This document shows positions 25,581 through 32,662 of a stretch of 34,349 nucleotides of DNA, piece after piece; position 1 is the first letter of the stretch; each line of letters begins with the position of its first letter. The stretch is from Alcaligenaceae bacterium (GTDB lineage Bacteria; Pseudomonadota; Gammaproteobacteria; Burkholderiales; Burkholderiaceae_B): NCBI GenBank assembly GCA_029263795.1, contig JAJUFI010000009.1, positions 1-34,349 on the forward strand, given 5' to 3'. Under the pieces are notes generated by a model. That model made no database searches, was not told where the DNA came from, and worked only from the letters and a program-made list of their open reading frames with translations. Both the position numbers and the translations under genes were made by a program.

Positions 25581-26045
25581 GTGAATATCAGAATCAAAAA
25601 TCAGCAGGACTTCTGGTCCGGCGTAATGTTCGTGCTCGTTGGAATCGGTTTCGCCCTAGGCGCCACCAAGTATTCCATGGGTACGGCGGCACGCATGGGG
25701 CCGGGCTATTTCCCATTCTGGCTGGGCACCTGCCTGGCACTGTTGGGAGCATTTGTCGCATTCGGCGCGACATCCAGCAAGGCTGAGGAAACCACAGTCG
25801 AGAAATTCGACTGGCCCATTGTCTTCATTCTGCTGGGCAGCGTAGTCCTTTGCGGGCTCCTGATGAACTACCTGGGCGTCTACATCAGCGTCTTTCTGCT
25901 GGTGTTCCTCAGTAGCTTTGCAAGCCACGTATTCAACTGGAAAGTTGCCGCCATCACCGGCCTGTGCCTGGTGATCTTCGTGTGGGGTGCATTCATAAAA
26001 GGCCTGGGACTTATCTTCCCCCTGTGGCCCTCTTTCATGGGCTGA
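25581..26045 (+). CDS. tctB: TTT-family small permease subunit TctB (second system)
   Basis: A 154-residue membrane protein with four hydrophobic segments. The TctB mark ARMGPGYFPFWLGTCLALLGAFVAF is near residues 37-60. GTG start 25581 has an excellent ribosome-binding site (AAGGAGG, 7 nt). It works with the TctA encoded 17 bp downstream. Unlike the first system there is no tctC on either side, so the binding protein must be encoded elsewhere or borrowed. The spacing, shared strand and upstream regulator pair indicate an operon expressed on demand. Confidence 0.88.
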   Translation: MNIRIKNQQDFWSGVMFVLVGIGFALGATKYSMGTAARMGPGYFPFWLGTCLALLGAFVAFGATSSKAEETTVEKFDWPIVFILLGSVVLCGLLMNYLGVYISVFLLVFLSSFASHVFNWKVAAITGLCLVIFVWGAFIKGLGLIFPLWPSFMG

Positions 26046-26062
26046 CGCAGGAGTAAATGTAA

Positions 26063-27568
26063 ATGGAACTGTTTGACAACCTCATCTTGGGCTTTTCCGT
26101 CGCCCTGACCCTGGAGAACCTGGCCTACTGTCTGCTAGGCTGTCTTCTGGGTACGCTGATCGGCGTTCTGCCTGGCATCGGCCCCGTGCCGACCATCGCC
26201 ATGCTTCTGCCCATCACCTACGTGCTGCCGCCCACCGCAGGGCTCATCATGTTGGCCGGTATCTATTACGGGGCGGCCTATGGGGGTTCTACCACCGCCA
26301 TTCTGGTGGCCCTGCCCGGTGAAACTTCCGCAGTGGTGACAGTGCTGGACGGCCACCAGATGGCCCGCAATGGGCGCGCTGGTTCGGCCCTGGCCATTTC
26401 CGCACTGGGTTCCTTCTTCGCCGGCTGTGTCACCACCTTCCTTATTGCAGGCTTTGCACCGCCCCTGGCAGAAGTGGCCTTCAAGTTCGGCCCCGCGGAA
26501 TATTTCTCGCTCATGGTGCTGGGCCTGATCGGCGCCGTGGTGCTGGCATCCGGCTCCCTGCCCAAAGCCATCTGCATGATCTTCCTGGGTCTGCTGCTGG
26601 GCATGGTGGGTACGGATGTGAACTCCGGCGTGGCCCGCTTCGATTTCGGCATTCCCGAGCTGCAGGACGGCATCGACTTCGCCGTGGTGGCCATGGGTGT
26701 GTTCGGTTTCTCCGAAATCATGAGCAACCTGGAGTTGCGTGACCAGCGCGTGGACCTTACCGATAAGGTCGGCCAGCTCTACCCCAACAAGCAGGAGTTC
26801 AGGGAAGCCTGGCCCGCCGTCATTCGCGGCACTGCTATCGGCTCGGCCCTGGGCATTCTGCCGGGCGGCGGCGCGGTGCTTTCCTCCTTCGCGTCCTACA
26901 CGCTGGAAAAGAAACTTTCCAAGGAGCCGGAGCGCTTCGGCAAGGGCCACCCTGCGGGGGTGGCGGGCCCCGAATCCGCCAACAATTCGGGTTCTCAGGC
27001 TTCCTTCATTCCGCTGCTCACCCTGGGCATTCCCGGCAACGCCGTGACTGCCCTGATGATCGGTGCGATGACCATCCACAACATCCAGCCCGGCCCGCAG
27101 GTCATGTCCAGCCACCCCGAACTGTTCTGGGGCCTGATCGTGTCCATGTGGATCGGCAACCTGATGCTGGTCATCCTCAACCTGCCGCTCATCGGTTTGT
27201 GGGTGAAACTGCTGACCGTCCCCTACCGCATTCTGTTCCCGGCCATTCTGGTGTTCTGCACCATCGGGGTCTACTCTCTGAACTACAACGTGTTCGACAT
27301 CTGGGTGACCGCCGCCTTCGGCCTGGTGGGCTACATCTGGGTGAAGCTGAAATGCGAGGGAGCGCCATTGCTGCTGGGTCTGGTGCTTGGGCCCATGATG
27401 GAAGAGAACTTCCGTCGTGCCCTGCTGCTGGCGCGCGGTGACTACTCCACCTTCGTGACCCGCCCGCTGTCGCTCAGCCTGCTGGTGATGGCGGTGATTC
27501 TGGTGGCGCTGGTGGCACTGCCCTCCATCAAGGCCAAGCGCGAAGAGGCCTTTGTGGAAGAAGGCTGA
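26063..27568 (+). CDS. tctA: TTT-family large permease subunit TctA (second system)
   Basis: A 501-residue polytopic membrane protein. Signature loops are GVLPGIGPVPTIAMLLPITY (about 34-53) and GILPGGGAVLSSFASYTLEKK (about 262-282). VLDGHQMARNGRAGSALA and PESANNSGSQASFIPLLTLGIPGNAVTA are also family-typical. It is clearly related to the TctA at 17.4 kb but differs through most of its length, so it is a separate lineage and not a recent tandem copy. A ribosome-binding site (AGGAG, 9 nt) supports the ATG. Two hairpins follow; the second is a strong terminator. Confidence 0.93.
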   Translation: MELFDNLILGFSVALTLENLAYCLLGCLLGTLIGVLPGIGPVPTIAMLLPITYVLPPTAGLIMLAGIYYGAAYGGSTTAILVALPGETSAVVTVLDGHQMARNGRAGSALAISALGSFFAGCVTTFLIAGFAPPLAEVAFKFGPAEYFSLMVLGLIGAVVLASGSLPKAICMIFLGLLLGMVGTDVNSGVARFDFGIPELQDGIDFAVVAMGVFGFSEIMSNLELRDQRVDLTDKVGQLYPNKQEFREAWPAVIRGTAIGSALGILPGGGAVLSSFASYTLEKKLSKEPERFGKGHPAGVAGPESANNSGSQASFIPLLTLGIPGNAVTALMIGAMTIHNIQPGPQVMSSHPELFWGLIVSMWIGNLMLVILNLPLIGLWVKLLTVPYRILFPAILVFCTIGVYSLNYNVFDIWVTAAFGLVGYIWVKLKCEGAPLLLGLVLGPMMEENFRRALLLARGDYSTFVTRPLSLSLLVMAVILVALVALPSIKAKREEAFVEEG

Positions 27569-27583
27569 TCAGACGTCCGAGGG

Positions 27584-27604
27584 TCGAAGCCTGCGCGGCT
27601 TCGA
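27584..27604 (+). repeat. Perfect hairpin after the second tctA
   Basis: TCGAAGCC and GGCTTCGA form an 8-bp stem with loop TGCGC, 15 bp after the tctA stop. No T-run follows; the stronger terminator comes 17 bp later. Confidence 0.45.
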
Positions 27605-27621
27605 TCCGCCTGCAAACATGA

Positions 27622-27664
27622 AGAGAGCGGAACAGCTTCGGTTACAGTAGCTGTTCCGCTCTCT
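27622..27664 (+). terminator. Strong intrinsic terminator of the second tctBA operon, abutting the IclR gene
   Basis: AGAGAGCGGAACAGC and GCTGTTCCGCTCTCT form a perfect 15-bp stem with a 13-nt loop, followed by CTTGTTTTT. The stem ends 15 nt before the IclR start codon, so the terminator takes up nearly all of that gene's upstream region. Confidence 0.9.
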
Positions 27665-27679
27665 CTTGTTTTTCAGGTG

Positions 27680-28438
27680 ATGGCTTCCAAGAACCCTGCA
27701 TCCAACGTAAAGACAGCGCTGCGCGTCATCGAAATCATCGAAATCTTCGCGCGTGAAGGCAAGCCCCTGTCGCTAACCGAACTGTCCCGCCAGTTGGGCG
27801 CCCCGGTTTCCAGCTGCCTCAACCTGCTGCGCACACTGACCGGGCTGGGCTATCTCTACGAAACCGCGCCCCGGCAGGGCTATTACCCCACCGGCCGCCT
27901 GCTTGCCATGGCCCAGAGAATCGCACGGGCCGACCCCATTCTGGAAAAGATAGGGCCGACGCTGGCCGCCTTGCGTGACGCGGTGACGGAAACCGTTGTG
28001 CTGGCCAAGCTGGGCCCGGACGCCGCCGTCGTTTATCTAGAGGTGTTCCCCTCCCCGCATCCCATCAGCTATGTAGCCGACCCGGGCGCACAGCGCCACC
28101 TTCACAGCAACTCCCTGGGCAAGGCGCTGATGTCGCTCATGAGCGAACAGGAAAGGGCTCGCCTGCTGAAGAGCCGCAAGCTGGAAAAACTGACCGGACG
28201 CACTCTGGTCACGCTGGAGGAGATCGAGCGCGAGATTGCCGTTTCCCGGGAAAGAGGCTGGTTTCAGAACCTGGGGGAATCGATCCCTGATGTAGGTGCC
28301 GTGGCCTGGCCCCTGCAGATATCCGGCGCGGAATATGCCGTTTCCATCGCGGGGCCGCTCTACCGCATCCAGCCCAATCTGGAAAACCTGGCCCAGCAAC
28401 TGCGCGTTGCCTGCCAGGTCATGAGCCAGAGGCGGTGA
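27680..28438 (+). CDS. IclR-family transcriptional regulator
   Basis: A 252-residue regulator. The N-terminal winged helix-turn-helix is at about 10-75 (KTALRVIEIIEIFAREG, then SLTELSRQLGAPVSSCLNLLRTLTGLGYLYE). The C-terminal effector domain has ETVVLAKLGPDAAVVYLEVF, the typical HSNSLGKALMSLMS and RERGWFQNLGESIPDVGAVAWPL. Such proteins sense carboxylates or aromatic acids and repress or activate catabolic operons. It converges, with 1 bp between stops, with the acyl-CoA dehydrogenase/CoA-transferase operon, its most likely target. The track starts at GTG 27677; I use the adjacent ATG. There is no good ribosome-binding site, and a strong terminator occupies the leader, so expression may be low or depend on read-through. 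Confidence 0.92.
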   Translation: MASKNPASNVKTALRVIEIIEIFAREGKPLSLTELSRQLGAPVSSCLNLLRTLTGLGYLYETAPRQGYYPTGRLLAMAQRIARADPILEKIGPTLAALRDAVTETVVLAKLGPDAAVVYLEVFPSPHPISYVADPGAQRHLHSNSLGKALMSLMSEQERARLLKSRKLEKLTGRTLVTLEEIEREIAVSRERGWFQNLGESIPDVGAVAWPLQISGAEYAVSIAGPLYRIQPNLENLAQQLRVACQVMSQRR

Positions 28439-28439
28439 A

Positions 28440-29606
28440 TCAATAAGACTTGGGCATGCCCAGCACTTTCTCTGCAATGAAGCACAGAATCAGCTGAGGG
28501 CTGACCGGGGCGATGCGCGGAATGAAGCTTTCCCGCAGGTAGCGCTCCACATGGTATTCACGGGCGTAGCCCATGCCACCAAGGGTCTGGACGGCAGTCT
28601 GACAGGCGTTGAATGCAGCTTCCGCGCCCAGATACTTCGCACTGTTTGCGTAGGGGCCACAAGGCTCGCCCGCGTCATAAAGCTCGGCCGCCTTCTGCAC
28701 CATCAGGTCGGCCGCCTCGAGCTGCATCCATGCGTGAGCCAGGGGATGCTGGATGCCCTGGTTCTGGCCGATGGGGCGGCCAAACACCACCCGTTCCTTC
28801 GCATATTCGCCTGCCTTGCGTAACGCCGCGTGGCCCAGGCCCACAGCCTCTGCTGCAATCAGAATGCGTTCCGGATTGAGACCGTGAAGAATGTATTCAA
28901 AGCCGCGTCCTTCCTCGCCTATGCGGTCCTCCACCGGTATCTCCAGCCCATCAATGAACAGCATGTTGGAGTCGACCGCCTTGCGTCCCATCTTGTCGAT
29001 TTCCCTCACCTCGATATGGCTGCGGTCCAAATCGGTATAGAAGAGCGAAAGACCCTGGGTGGGCTTCTGTACCTCGGAAAGCGGAGTGGTACGCGCCAGC
29101 AACAGCATCTTGTCGGCCACCTGCGCGGTGGATATCCAGATCTTGCGCCCGTGCACAATATAGCGGTCGCCTTCCCTGCGGGCGCGCGTCGACAAGCGGG
29201 TCGTATCCAGGCCGGCGTCCGGTTCGGTCACGGCGAAACACGCCTTCTGCTTTCCGGCTATCAGTGGCGGCAGGAAACGGGCACGTTGCTCATCATTCCC
29301 GAACACCACCACGGGGTTAAGGCCGAAAATATTCATGTGTATTGCCGAAGCGCCGCTGAACCCCGCTCCCGAACGGGCAATGGTGTGCATCATCAGGGCC
29401 GCTTCCCGCATGCCCAGCCCCGCCCCTCCATAGGGCTCCGGCATGGCGATTCCCAGCCAGCCGGCCTCTGCCAGATCGCGATGGAAATCATGTGGAAACT
29501 CGCCGTCCCGATCTCGAGTGTGCCAGTAGTCATCGTCATAACGGCTGCAGAGGTTTTCAATGGCAGCGACCAGGGCTTTGTGATCGTCTGACTGGATGAA
29601 ACTCAT
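28440..29606 (-). CDS. Acyl-CoA dehydrogenase
   Basis: A 388-residue FAD enzyme that oxidises an acyl-CoA to the 2,3-enoyl-CoA and passes electrons to ETF. It has AMPEPYGGAGLG, the signature CFAVTEPDAGLDTT (about 123-136), RKIWIST, and the C-terminal LGGMGYAREYHVERYLRE. The short-chain enzymes' catalytic Glu in YEGT is absent; here the tail reads RIAPVSPQLILC. A Glu in helix G (LNPERILIAAEAVG, Glu246) aligns with the catalytic base of isovaleryl- and long-chain enzymes and probably replaces it. The ATG overlaps the stop of the upstream CoA-transferase by 4 bp (ATGA), so the two are made together. The transferase product, or something derived from it, is probably this enzyme's substrate. Confidence 0.92.
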   Translation of the reverse strand: MSFIQSDDHKALVAAIENLCSRYDDDYWHTRDRDGEFPHDFHRDLAEAGWLGIAMPEPYGGAGLGMREAALMMHTIARSGAGFSGASAIHMNIFGLNPVVVFGNDEQRARFLPPLIAGKQKACFAVTEPDAGLDTTRLSTRARREGDRYIVHGRKIWISTAQVADKMLLLARTTPLSEVQKPTQGLSLFYTDLDRSHIEVREIDKMGRKAVDSNMLFIDGLEIPVEDRIGEEGRGFEYILHGLNPERILIAAEAVGLGHAALRKAGEYAKERVVFGRPIGQNQGIQHPLAHAWMQLEAADLMVQKAAELYDAGEPCGPYANSAKYLGAEAAFNACQTAVQTLGGMGYAREYHVERYLRESFIPRIAPVSPQLILCFIAEKVLGMPKSY

Positions 29607-30841
29607 CGGGACTCCTGAACGGTGGGCTGGCTCAGCGTGAACCTGGCCTTGATGTCATCTTCTGTATATCCGGCTTCGGCAAGGACTTCTTTCGTGTGCT
29701 CTCCAAGGCGGGGGGCGTGACGATGCAGACCTGCCGGTGTACGTGAATAGCGCCCCACCGGCGCCGGTGTGTGGATTTCGCCTTCCGAAGGGTGATGCTG
29801 CGCCCGCACCATGCCCACTGCGCGGATGTGCGGGTCGTCCAGCAGGTCTTCAACGCTGTAGAGTGGTGCAACGGGAATGTCGGCCGCCGCCAGGGCTTCG
29901 AGCCAATGCCGGGAATTACGCGTGGCGAGCACTTCCGCCACCAGCCGGTAGGCGGCATCAATATTCCGCGAACGTGCCGTATGGGTGCTGAAGCGGGGGT
30001 CTGACCTGAGCTCTGGCCTGCCGATGAGCTCGAAGAACCGTGTCCAATGCTTGTCGTTGTAGATCAGTGCGCTGATGTACCCATCGGAAGTGGCGTACGG
30101 CCTGCGATGCTCGACCAGCAGCCGTGTGTAGCCGGTTTCACCATTGACGGGATCAAAGCTGCGACCAGCCAGATGGTCTCCCAGCACCAGCTGCGCCATG
30201 GCCTCGAACATGGGAATTTCGATCGCCTGGCCGCGGCCAGAGGTGCGCGCTTCCAGCACCCCCGCGAGAATGGCAATGGCGACATGCATGCCGACCGCGC
30301 GGTCAGCCAGGGTCAGGGGTGCGTAGCGGGGAACATCGCCCGAATTGCGCTGGTAGAGCGAGGGCAGGCCGGTCATTCCCTGTATGAGGTCGTCATAGGC
30401 GGGTTTGCCGGCATATGGCCCCTGCTCCCCAAAACCGTAGGCACCCACGTACACAATGGCCGGGTTCGCCGCCGCCACCGTTTCATAGTCCAGCCCCAAC
30501 CGTCGCATGGCTTGCGGGCGAGTGTTGTAGAGGAGCACATCCGCCGATTTCGCCAGGCGCAGGCAGGCTTCCTGCCCCGTTTCCGTTTTCAGGTCCAAAA
30601 CAACGGACCGCTTGTTGCGATTCAGATGCAGATAGAGGGCGCCCATGCCGGGATTCCTCATGGGGCCGACCGCCCGCAGGTTGTCACCGCTGGGCGGCTC
30701 GATCTTGATCACGTCGGCGCCCAGGTCACCAAGGATCTGCGTGGCGTACGGCCCCATCACCACCGAGCTGAGGTCCATCACGCGTACGCCAGCCAGCGGC
30801 CCCAGGCGCGCCGCCGCGCTTCCGGCATTTTTTTCTTTCAT
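29603..30841 (-). CDS. CaiB/BaiF-family CoA-transferase, second copy
   Basis: A 412-residue class III CoA-transferase. It has VRVMDLSSVVMGPYATQILGDLGADVIKIEPP at about 19-50, GAYGFGEQGPYAGKPAYDDLIQG near 135-157, and TLADRAVGMHVAIAILAG with the expected catalytic Asp. It differs widely from the first copy at 20.2 kb. In this family the sequence normally begins about 10-18 residues before GPLAGVRV, which fits the ATG at 30841. That ATG has only a weak ribosome-binding site. A much better one serves an upstream ATG (30901) in the same frame, closed by TAG, giving a 15-codon leader. A palindrome and promoter candidate lie further upstream. The gene forms an operon with the acyl-CoA dehydrogenase. 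The acid substrate is unknown. Confidence 0.9.
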   Translation of the reverse strand: MKEKNAGSAAARLGPLAGVRVMDLSSVVMGPYATQILGDLGADVIKIEPPSGDNLRAVGPMRNPGMGALYLHLNRNKRSVVLDLKTETGQEACLRLAKSADVLLYNTRPQAMRRLGLDYETVAAANPAIVYVGAYGFGEQGPYAGKPAYDDLIQGMTGLPSLYQRNSGDVPRYAPLTLADRAVGMHVAIAILAGVLEARTSGRGQAIEIPMFEAMAQLVLGDHLAGRSFDPVNGETGYTRLLVEHRRPYATSDGYISALIYNDKHWTRFFELIGRPELRSDPRFSTHTARSRNIDAAYRLVAEVLATRNSRHWLEALAAADIPVAPLYSVEDLLDDPHIRAVGMVRAQHHPSEGEIHTPAPVGRYSRTPAGLHRHAPRLGEHTKEVLAEAGYTEDDIKARFTLSQPTVQESR

Positions 30842-30853
30842 GAAACAGCCGCC

Positions 30854-30901
30854 CTACGCGATAAGACCGGCTTTGCGGGGGGATGATGAGGTGCGTTTCA
30901 T
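30854..30901 (-). CDS. Putative 15-residue leader peptide of the CoA-transferase operon
   Basis: AAGGAG 6 nt before ATG 30901 is the best ribosome-binding site in the region. The ORF reads MKRTSSSPRKAGLIA and stops at TAG 30856-30854. It is in frame with the CoA-transferase, whose ATG is 12 nt beyond the stop. It could be a regulatory upstream ORF or a coupling device. Alternatively it is an N-terminal extension broken by an amber codon. Too short for the ORF track. Confidence 0.45.
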   Translation of the reverse strand: MKRTSSSPRKAGLIA

Positions 30902-30912
30902 GTTTGTCTCCT

Positions 30913-30930
30913 TTTTCATGATTATGAAAA
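30913..30930. promoter_or_regulatory. Operator-like palindrome before the CoA-transferase operon
   Basis: TTTTCAT-GATT-ATGAAAA is a perfect 7-bp inverted repeat with a 4-bp centre, just downstream of the candidate -10 and near the expected transcription start. A bound repressor there would block initiation. The IclR protein encoded at the other end of the operon is the obvious candidate. A related word, TTTCATGAAA, covers the CoA-transferase start codon (30836-30845). Confidence 0.55.
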
Positions 30931-30932
30931 TA

Positions 30933-30960
30933 ATTTTATAACAGTGAATAAATCATGCAA
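30933..30960 (-). promoter_or_regulatory. Candidate sigma70 promoter of the CoA-transferase/acyl-CoA dehydrogenase operon
   Basis: On the minus strand TTGCAT (-35), a 16-bp spacer and TAAAAT (-10, 5 of 6) lie within an AT-rich island. TATAAA overlaps the -10 in an alternative register. The expected start point falls inside the adjacent palindrome. Confidence 0.45.
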
Positions 30961-31091
30961 GCGCGAGCCAGCCCCAGGCCGTTCGCACACCAGTTCTTCG
31001 GGCCCGATATAATCGGTCTTTCGGCCATTTACCGAATCTCATCTTCACCGGAAGCTTCCTACCCTTGCAGCTTCCCTTTGGTCGTGCCCCT

Positions 31092-31120
31092 TTGCCTGGG
31101 CTCATCTTCGCTTTTATCGT
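31092..31120 (+). promoter_or_regulatory. Candidate promoter of the ABC transporter operon
   Basis: TTGCCT, a 17-bp spacer and TATCGT (each 4 of 6 consensus) lie just upstream of the binding-protein gene. The leader would be short, about 12 nt. Weak support. Confidence 0.3.
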
Positions 31121-31138
31121 GCGCTGCACCTTCTAGAA

Positions 31139-31933
31139 ATGAAAAAACTGACTGGTATCCTCCTGGCGTCCGCCGCTGTCTTTCTGACTGCCTGCGGGCC
31201 GGCCGACAACACTTCTTCCGCCAAGGCCGAAGCGCCCGCACAGCCAAGCAAGGTAGTCATCGGCCTTGACGACAACTTCCCGCCAATGGGTTTCCGTGAC
31301 GAGAAGAATGAACTGGTCGGCTTCGACATCGACCTGGCGCGTGAAGCTGCCAAACGCCTGGGTGTGGAAGTCGAATTCAAGCCCATCGACTGGAGCGCCA
31401 AGGAAGCCGAACTGCACGGCAAGCGTGTGGACGTGCTGTGGAACGGCCTGACCATCACTGAAGAACGCAAGAAGCACATCAAGTTCACCAAGCCGTACAT
31501 GGCCAACCACCAGATCATCGTGGTGTCCGCCGGCTCCGACATCCAGACCAAGGCTGACCTCACCCAGAAGGTTGTCGGCGCACAGGAAGGCAGCAGCGCA
31601 GTCGACGCCATCAGGAAAGAAGCGGCTGTGTTCGAGAGCTTCAAGGAACTCAAGACTTTCGGCGACAACGTGACCGCCCTGATGGACTTATCCGCCGGCC
31701 GTCTGGACGCCGTGGTGCTTGACGAAGTCGTGGGCCGCTATCTGGCCGACAAGCGCAAGGGCGAATACCGGGTGCTTGAAGACCATTTCGGTACTGAAGA
31801 CTATGGCGTGGGTGTACACCTGGAGAACACCGAACTGCATGCCAAGCTTGAGAAAGCCCTGGACGATATGAAGCAGGACGGCACTGCCGGTCGCATCTCC
31901 ACCAAGTGGTTTGGCTCCGACATCATCAAGTAA
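31139..31933 (+). CDS. Polar amino-acid ABC transporter, substrate-binding lipoprotein
   Basis: A 264-residue binding protein of the solute-binding family 3. Residues 1-20 form a lipoprotein signal with the lipobox LTAC, so Cys19 or so is lipidated and the protein tethered to a membrane. The mature domain has VVIGLDDNFPPMGFRDEKNELVGFDIDLAREAAKRLG, WNGLTITEERKKHIKFTKPY and QEGSSAVDAI, the standard ligand-binding strands of GlnH/FliY-like proteins. It delivers an amino acid, possibly cystine or another polar one, to the permease encoded 75 bp downstream. The neighbouring rhodanese-like gene makes a sulfur amino acid attractive but unproven. The ribosome-binding site is weak. Confidence 0.9.
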   Translation: MKKLTGILLASAAVFLTACGPADNTSSAKAEAPAQPSKVVIGLDDNFPPMGFRDEKNELVGFDIDLAREAAKRLGVEVEFKPIDWSAKEAELHGKRVDVLWNGLTITEERKKHIKFTKPYMANHQIIVVSAGSDIQTKADLTQKVVGAQEGSSAVDAIRKEAAVFESFKELKTFGDNVTALMDLSAGRLDAVVLDEVVGRYLADKRKGEYRVLEDHFGTEDYGVGVHLENTELHAKLEKALDDMKQDGTAGRISTKWFGSDIIK

Positions 31934-31949
31934 GCTTCTTTTCCCGGCG

Positions 31950-31974
31950 GGGCCACGGCACAGGCTGCTGGCCC
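31950..31974 (+). terminator. Short hairpin between the binding-protein and permease genes
   Basis: GGGCCA and TGGCCC form a 6-bp stem with a 13-nt loop, 16 bp after the binding-protein stop. Hairpins here often make the binding protein more abundant than the permease. No T-run. Confidence 0.3.
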
Positions 31975-32008
31975 TCTGAACTTCTAGACGCGTGGCAGCC
32001 GCCTCAGC

Positions 32009-32662
32009 ATGGATTATGTTCTTTCCCTGATCGGGCCGATGGCCGAAGGTGCAAAGGTTACGCTTTCGCTCTTCTTCATCACCCTGATCCTGTCAGTTCC
32101 CCTGGGCCTGGTTCTGGCGCTTGTACGCATCAGCAAATGGCGCAGTCTCAGCGCCGCCGTCAATGGCTACATCTGGCTGATGCGCGGCACACCGCTCATG
32201 CTGCAGCTGCTGTTCGTCTACTTTGCCCTCCCTTTCGTGCCGGTCATCGGCGTTCGCCTGCCTGATTTTCCCGCTGCCGTTGTCGCCTTCGCCCTGAACT
32301 ACGCCGCCTACTTTGCGGAAATCTTCCGCGCCGGCATACAGTCGGTGGACCGCGGCCAGTATGAAGGCAGCAAGGTGCTGGGTCTGAGTTATCTGCAGAC
32401 CCTGCGCCGCATAGTCCTGCCACAGATGGTGCAGCGCGTGTTGCCGCCCATGAGCAATGAAACCATCACGCTGGTGAAGGACACCTCGCTCATCTACGTG
32501 CTGGCCCTGAATGACATTCTGCGCACGGCCCGCGGCATCGTGCAACGTGACTTCACCACCACTCCCTTCCTGGTAGCCGCCGTCTTCTACCTGCTCATGA
32601 CGCTGGTTCTCACCTGGTTCTTCCAGCGCATGGAAAAACGCTATGCCAAATTCGATGAATAG
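32009..32662 (+). CDS. Polar amino-acid ABC transporter, permease
   Basis: A 217-residue inner-membrane permease of the HisM/GlnP type with about five membrane segments. It starts with MDYVLSLIGPMAEGAKVTLSLFF, typical of this family. RGTPLMLQLLFVYFALP is the conserved N-terminal loop. AEIFRAGIQSVDRGQYEGSKVLGLSYLQTLRRIVLPQ is the EAA loop that contacts the ATPase. No second permease gene is present, so it likely works as a homodimer. Its 3' end overlaps the ATPase ORF by 20 bp. No clear ribosome-binding site; coupling to the upstream gene across 75 bp is unlikely, so initiation may be inefficient. Confidence 0.92.
   Translation: MDYVLSLIGPMAEGAKVTLSLFFITLILSVPLGLVLALVRISKWRSLSAAVNGYIWLMRGTPLMLQLLFVYFALPFVPVIGVRLPDFPAAVVAFALNYAAYFAEIFRAGIQSVDRGQYEGSKVLGLSYLQTLRRIVLPQMVQRVLPPMSNETITLVKDTSLIYVLALNDILRTARGIVQRDFTTTPFLVAAVFYLLMTLVLTWFFQRMEKRYAKFDE

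Noticed and set aside
26135-27115. 326-residue minus ORF opposite the second tctA
   Set aside because: His/Gly/Gln-rich antisense of a membrane protein gene.
17390-27568. The two tctBA sets as a recent tandem duplication
   Set aside because: The proteins share signature loops but differ throughout, and their regulators, spacing and starts differ, so they are old paralogues or separate acquisitions.
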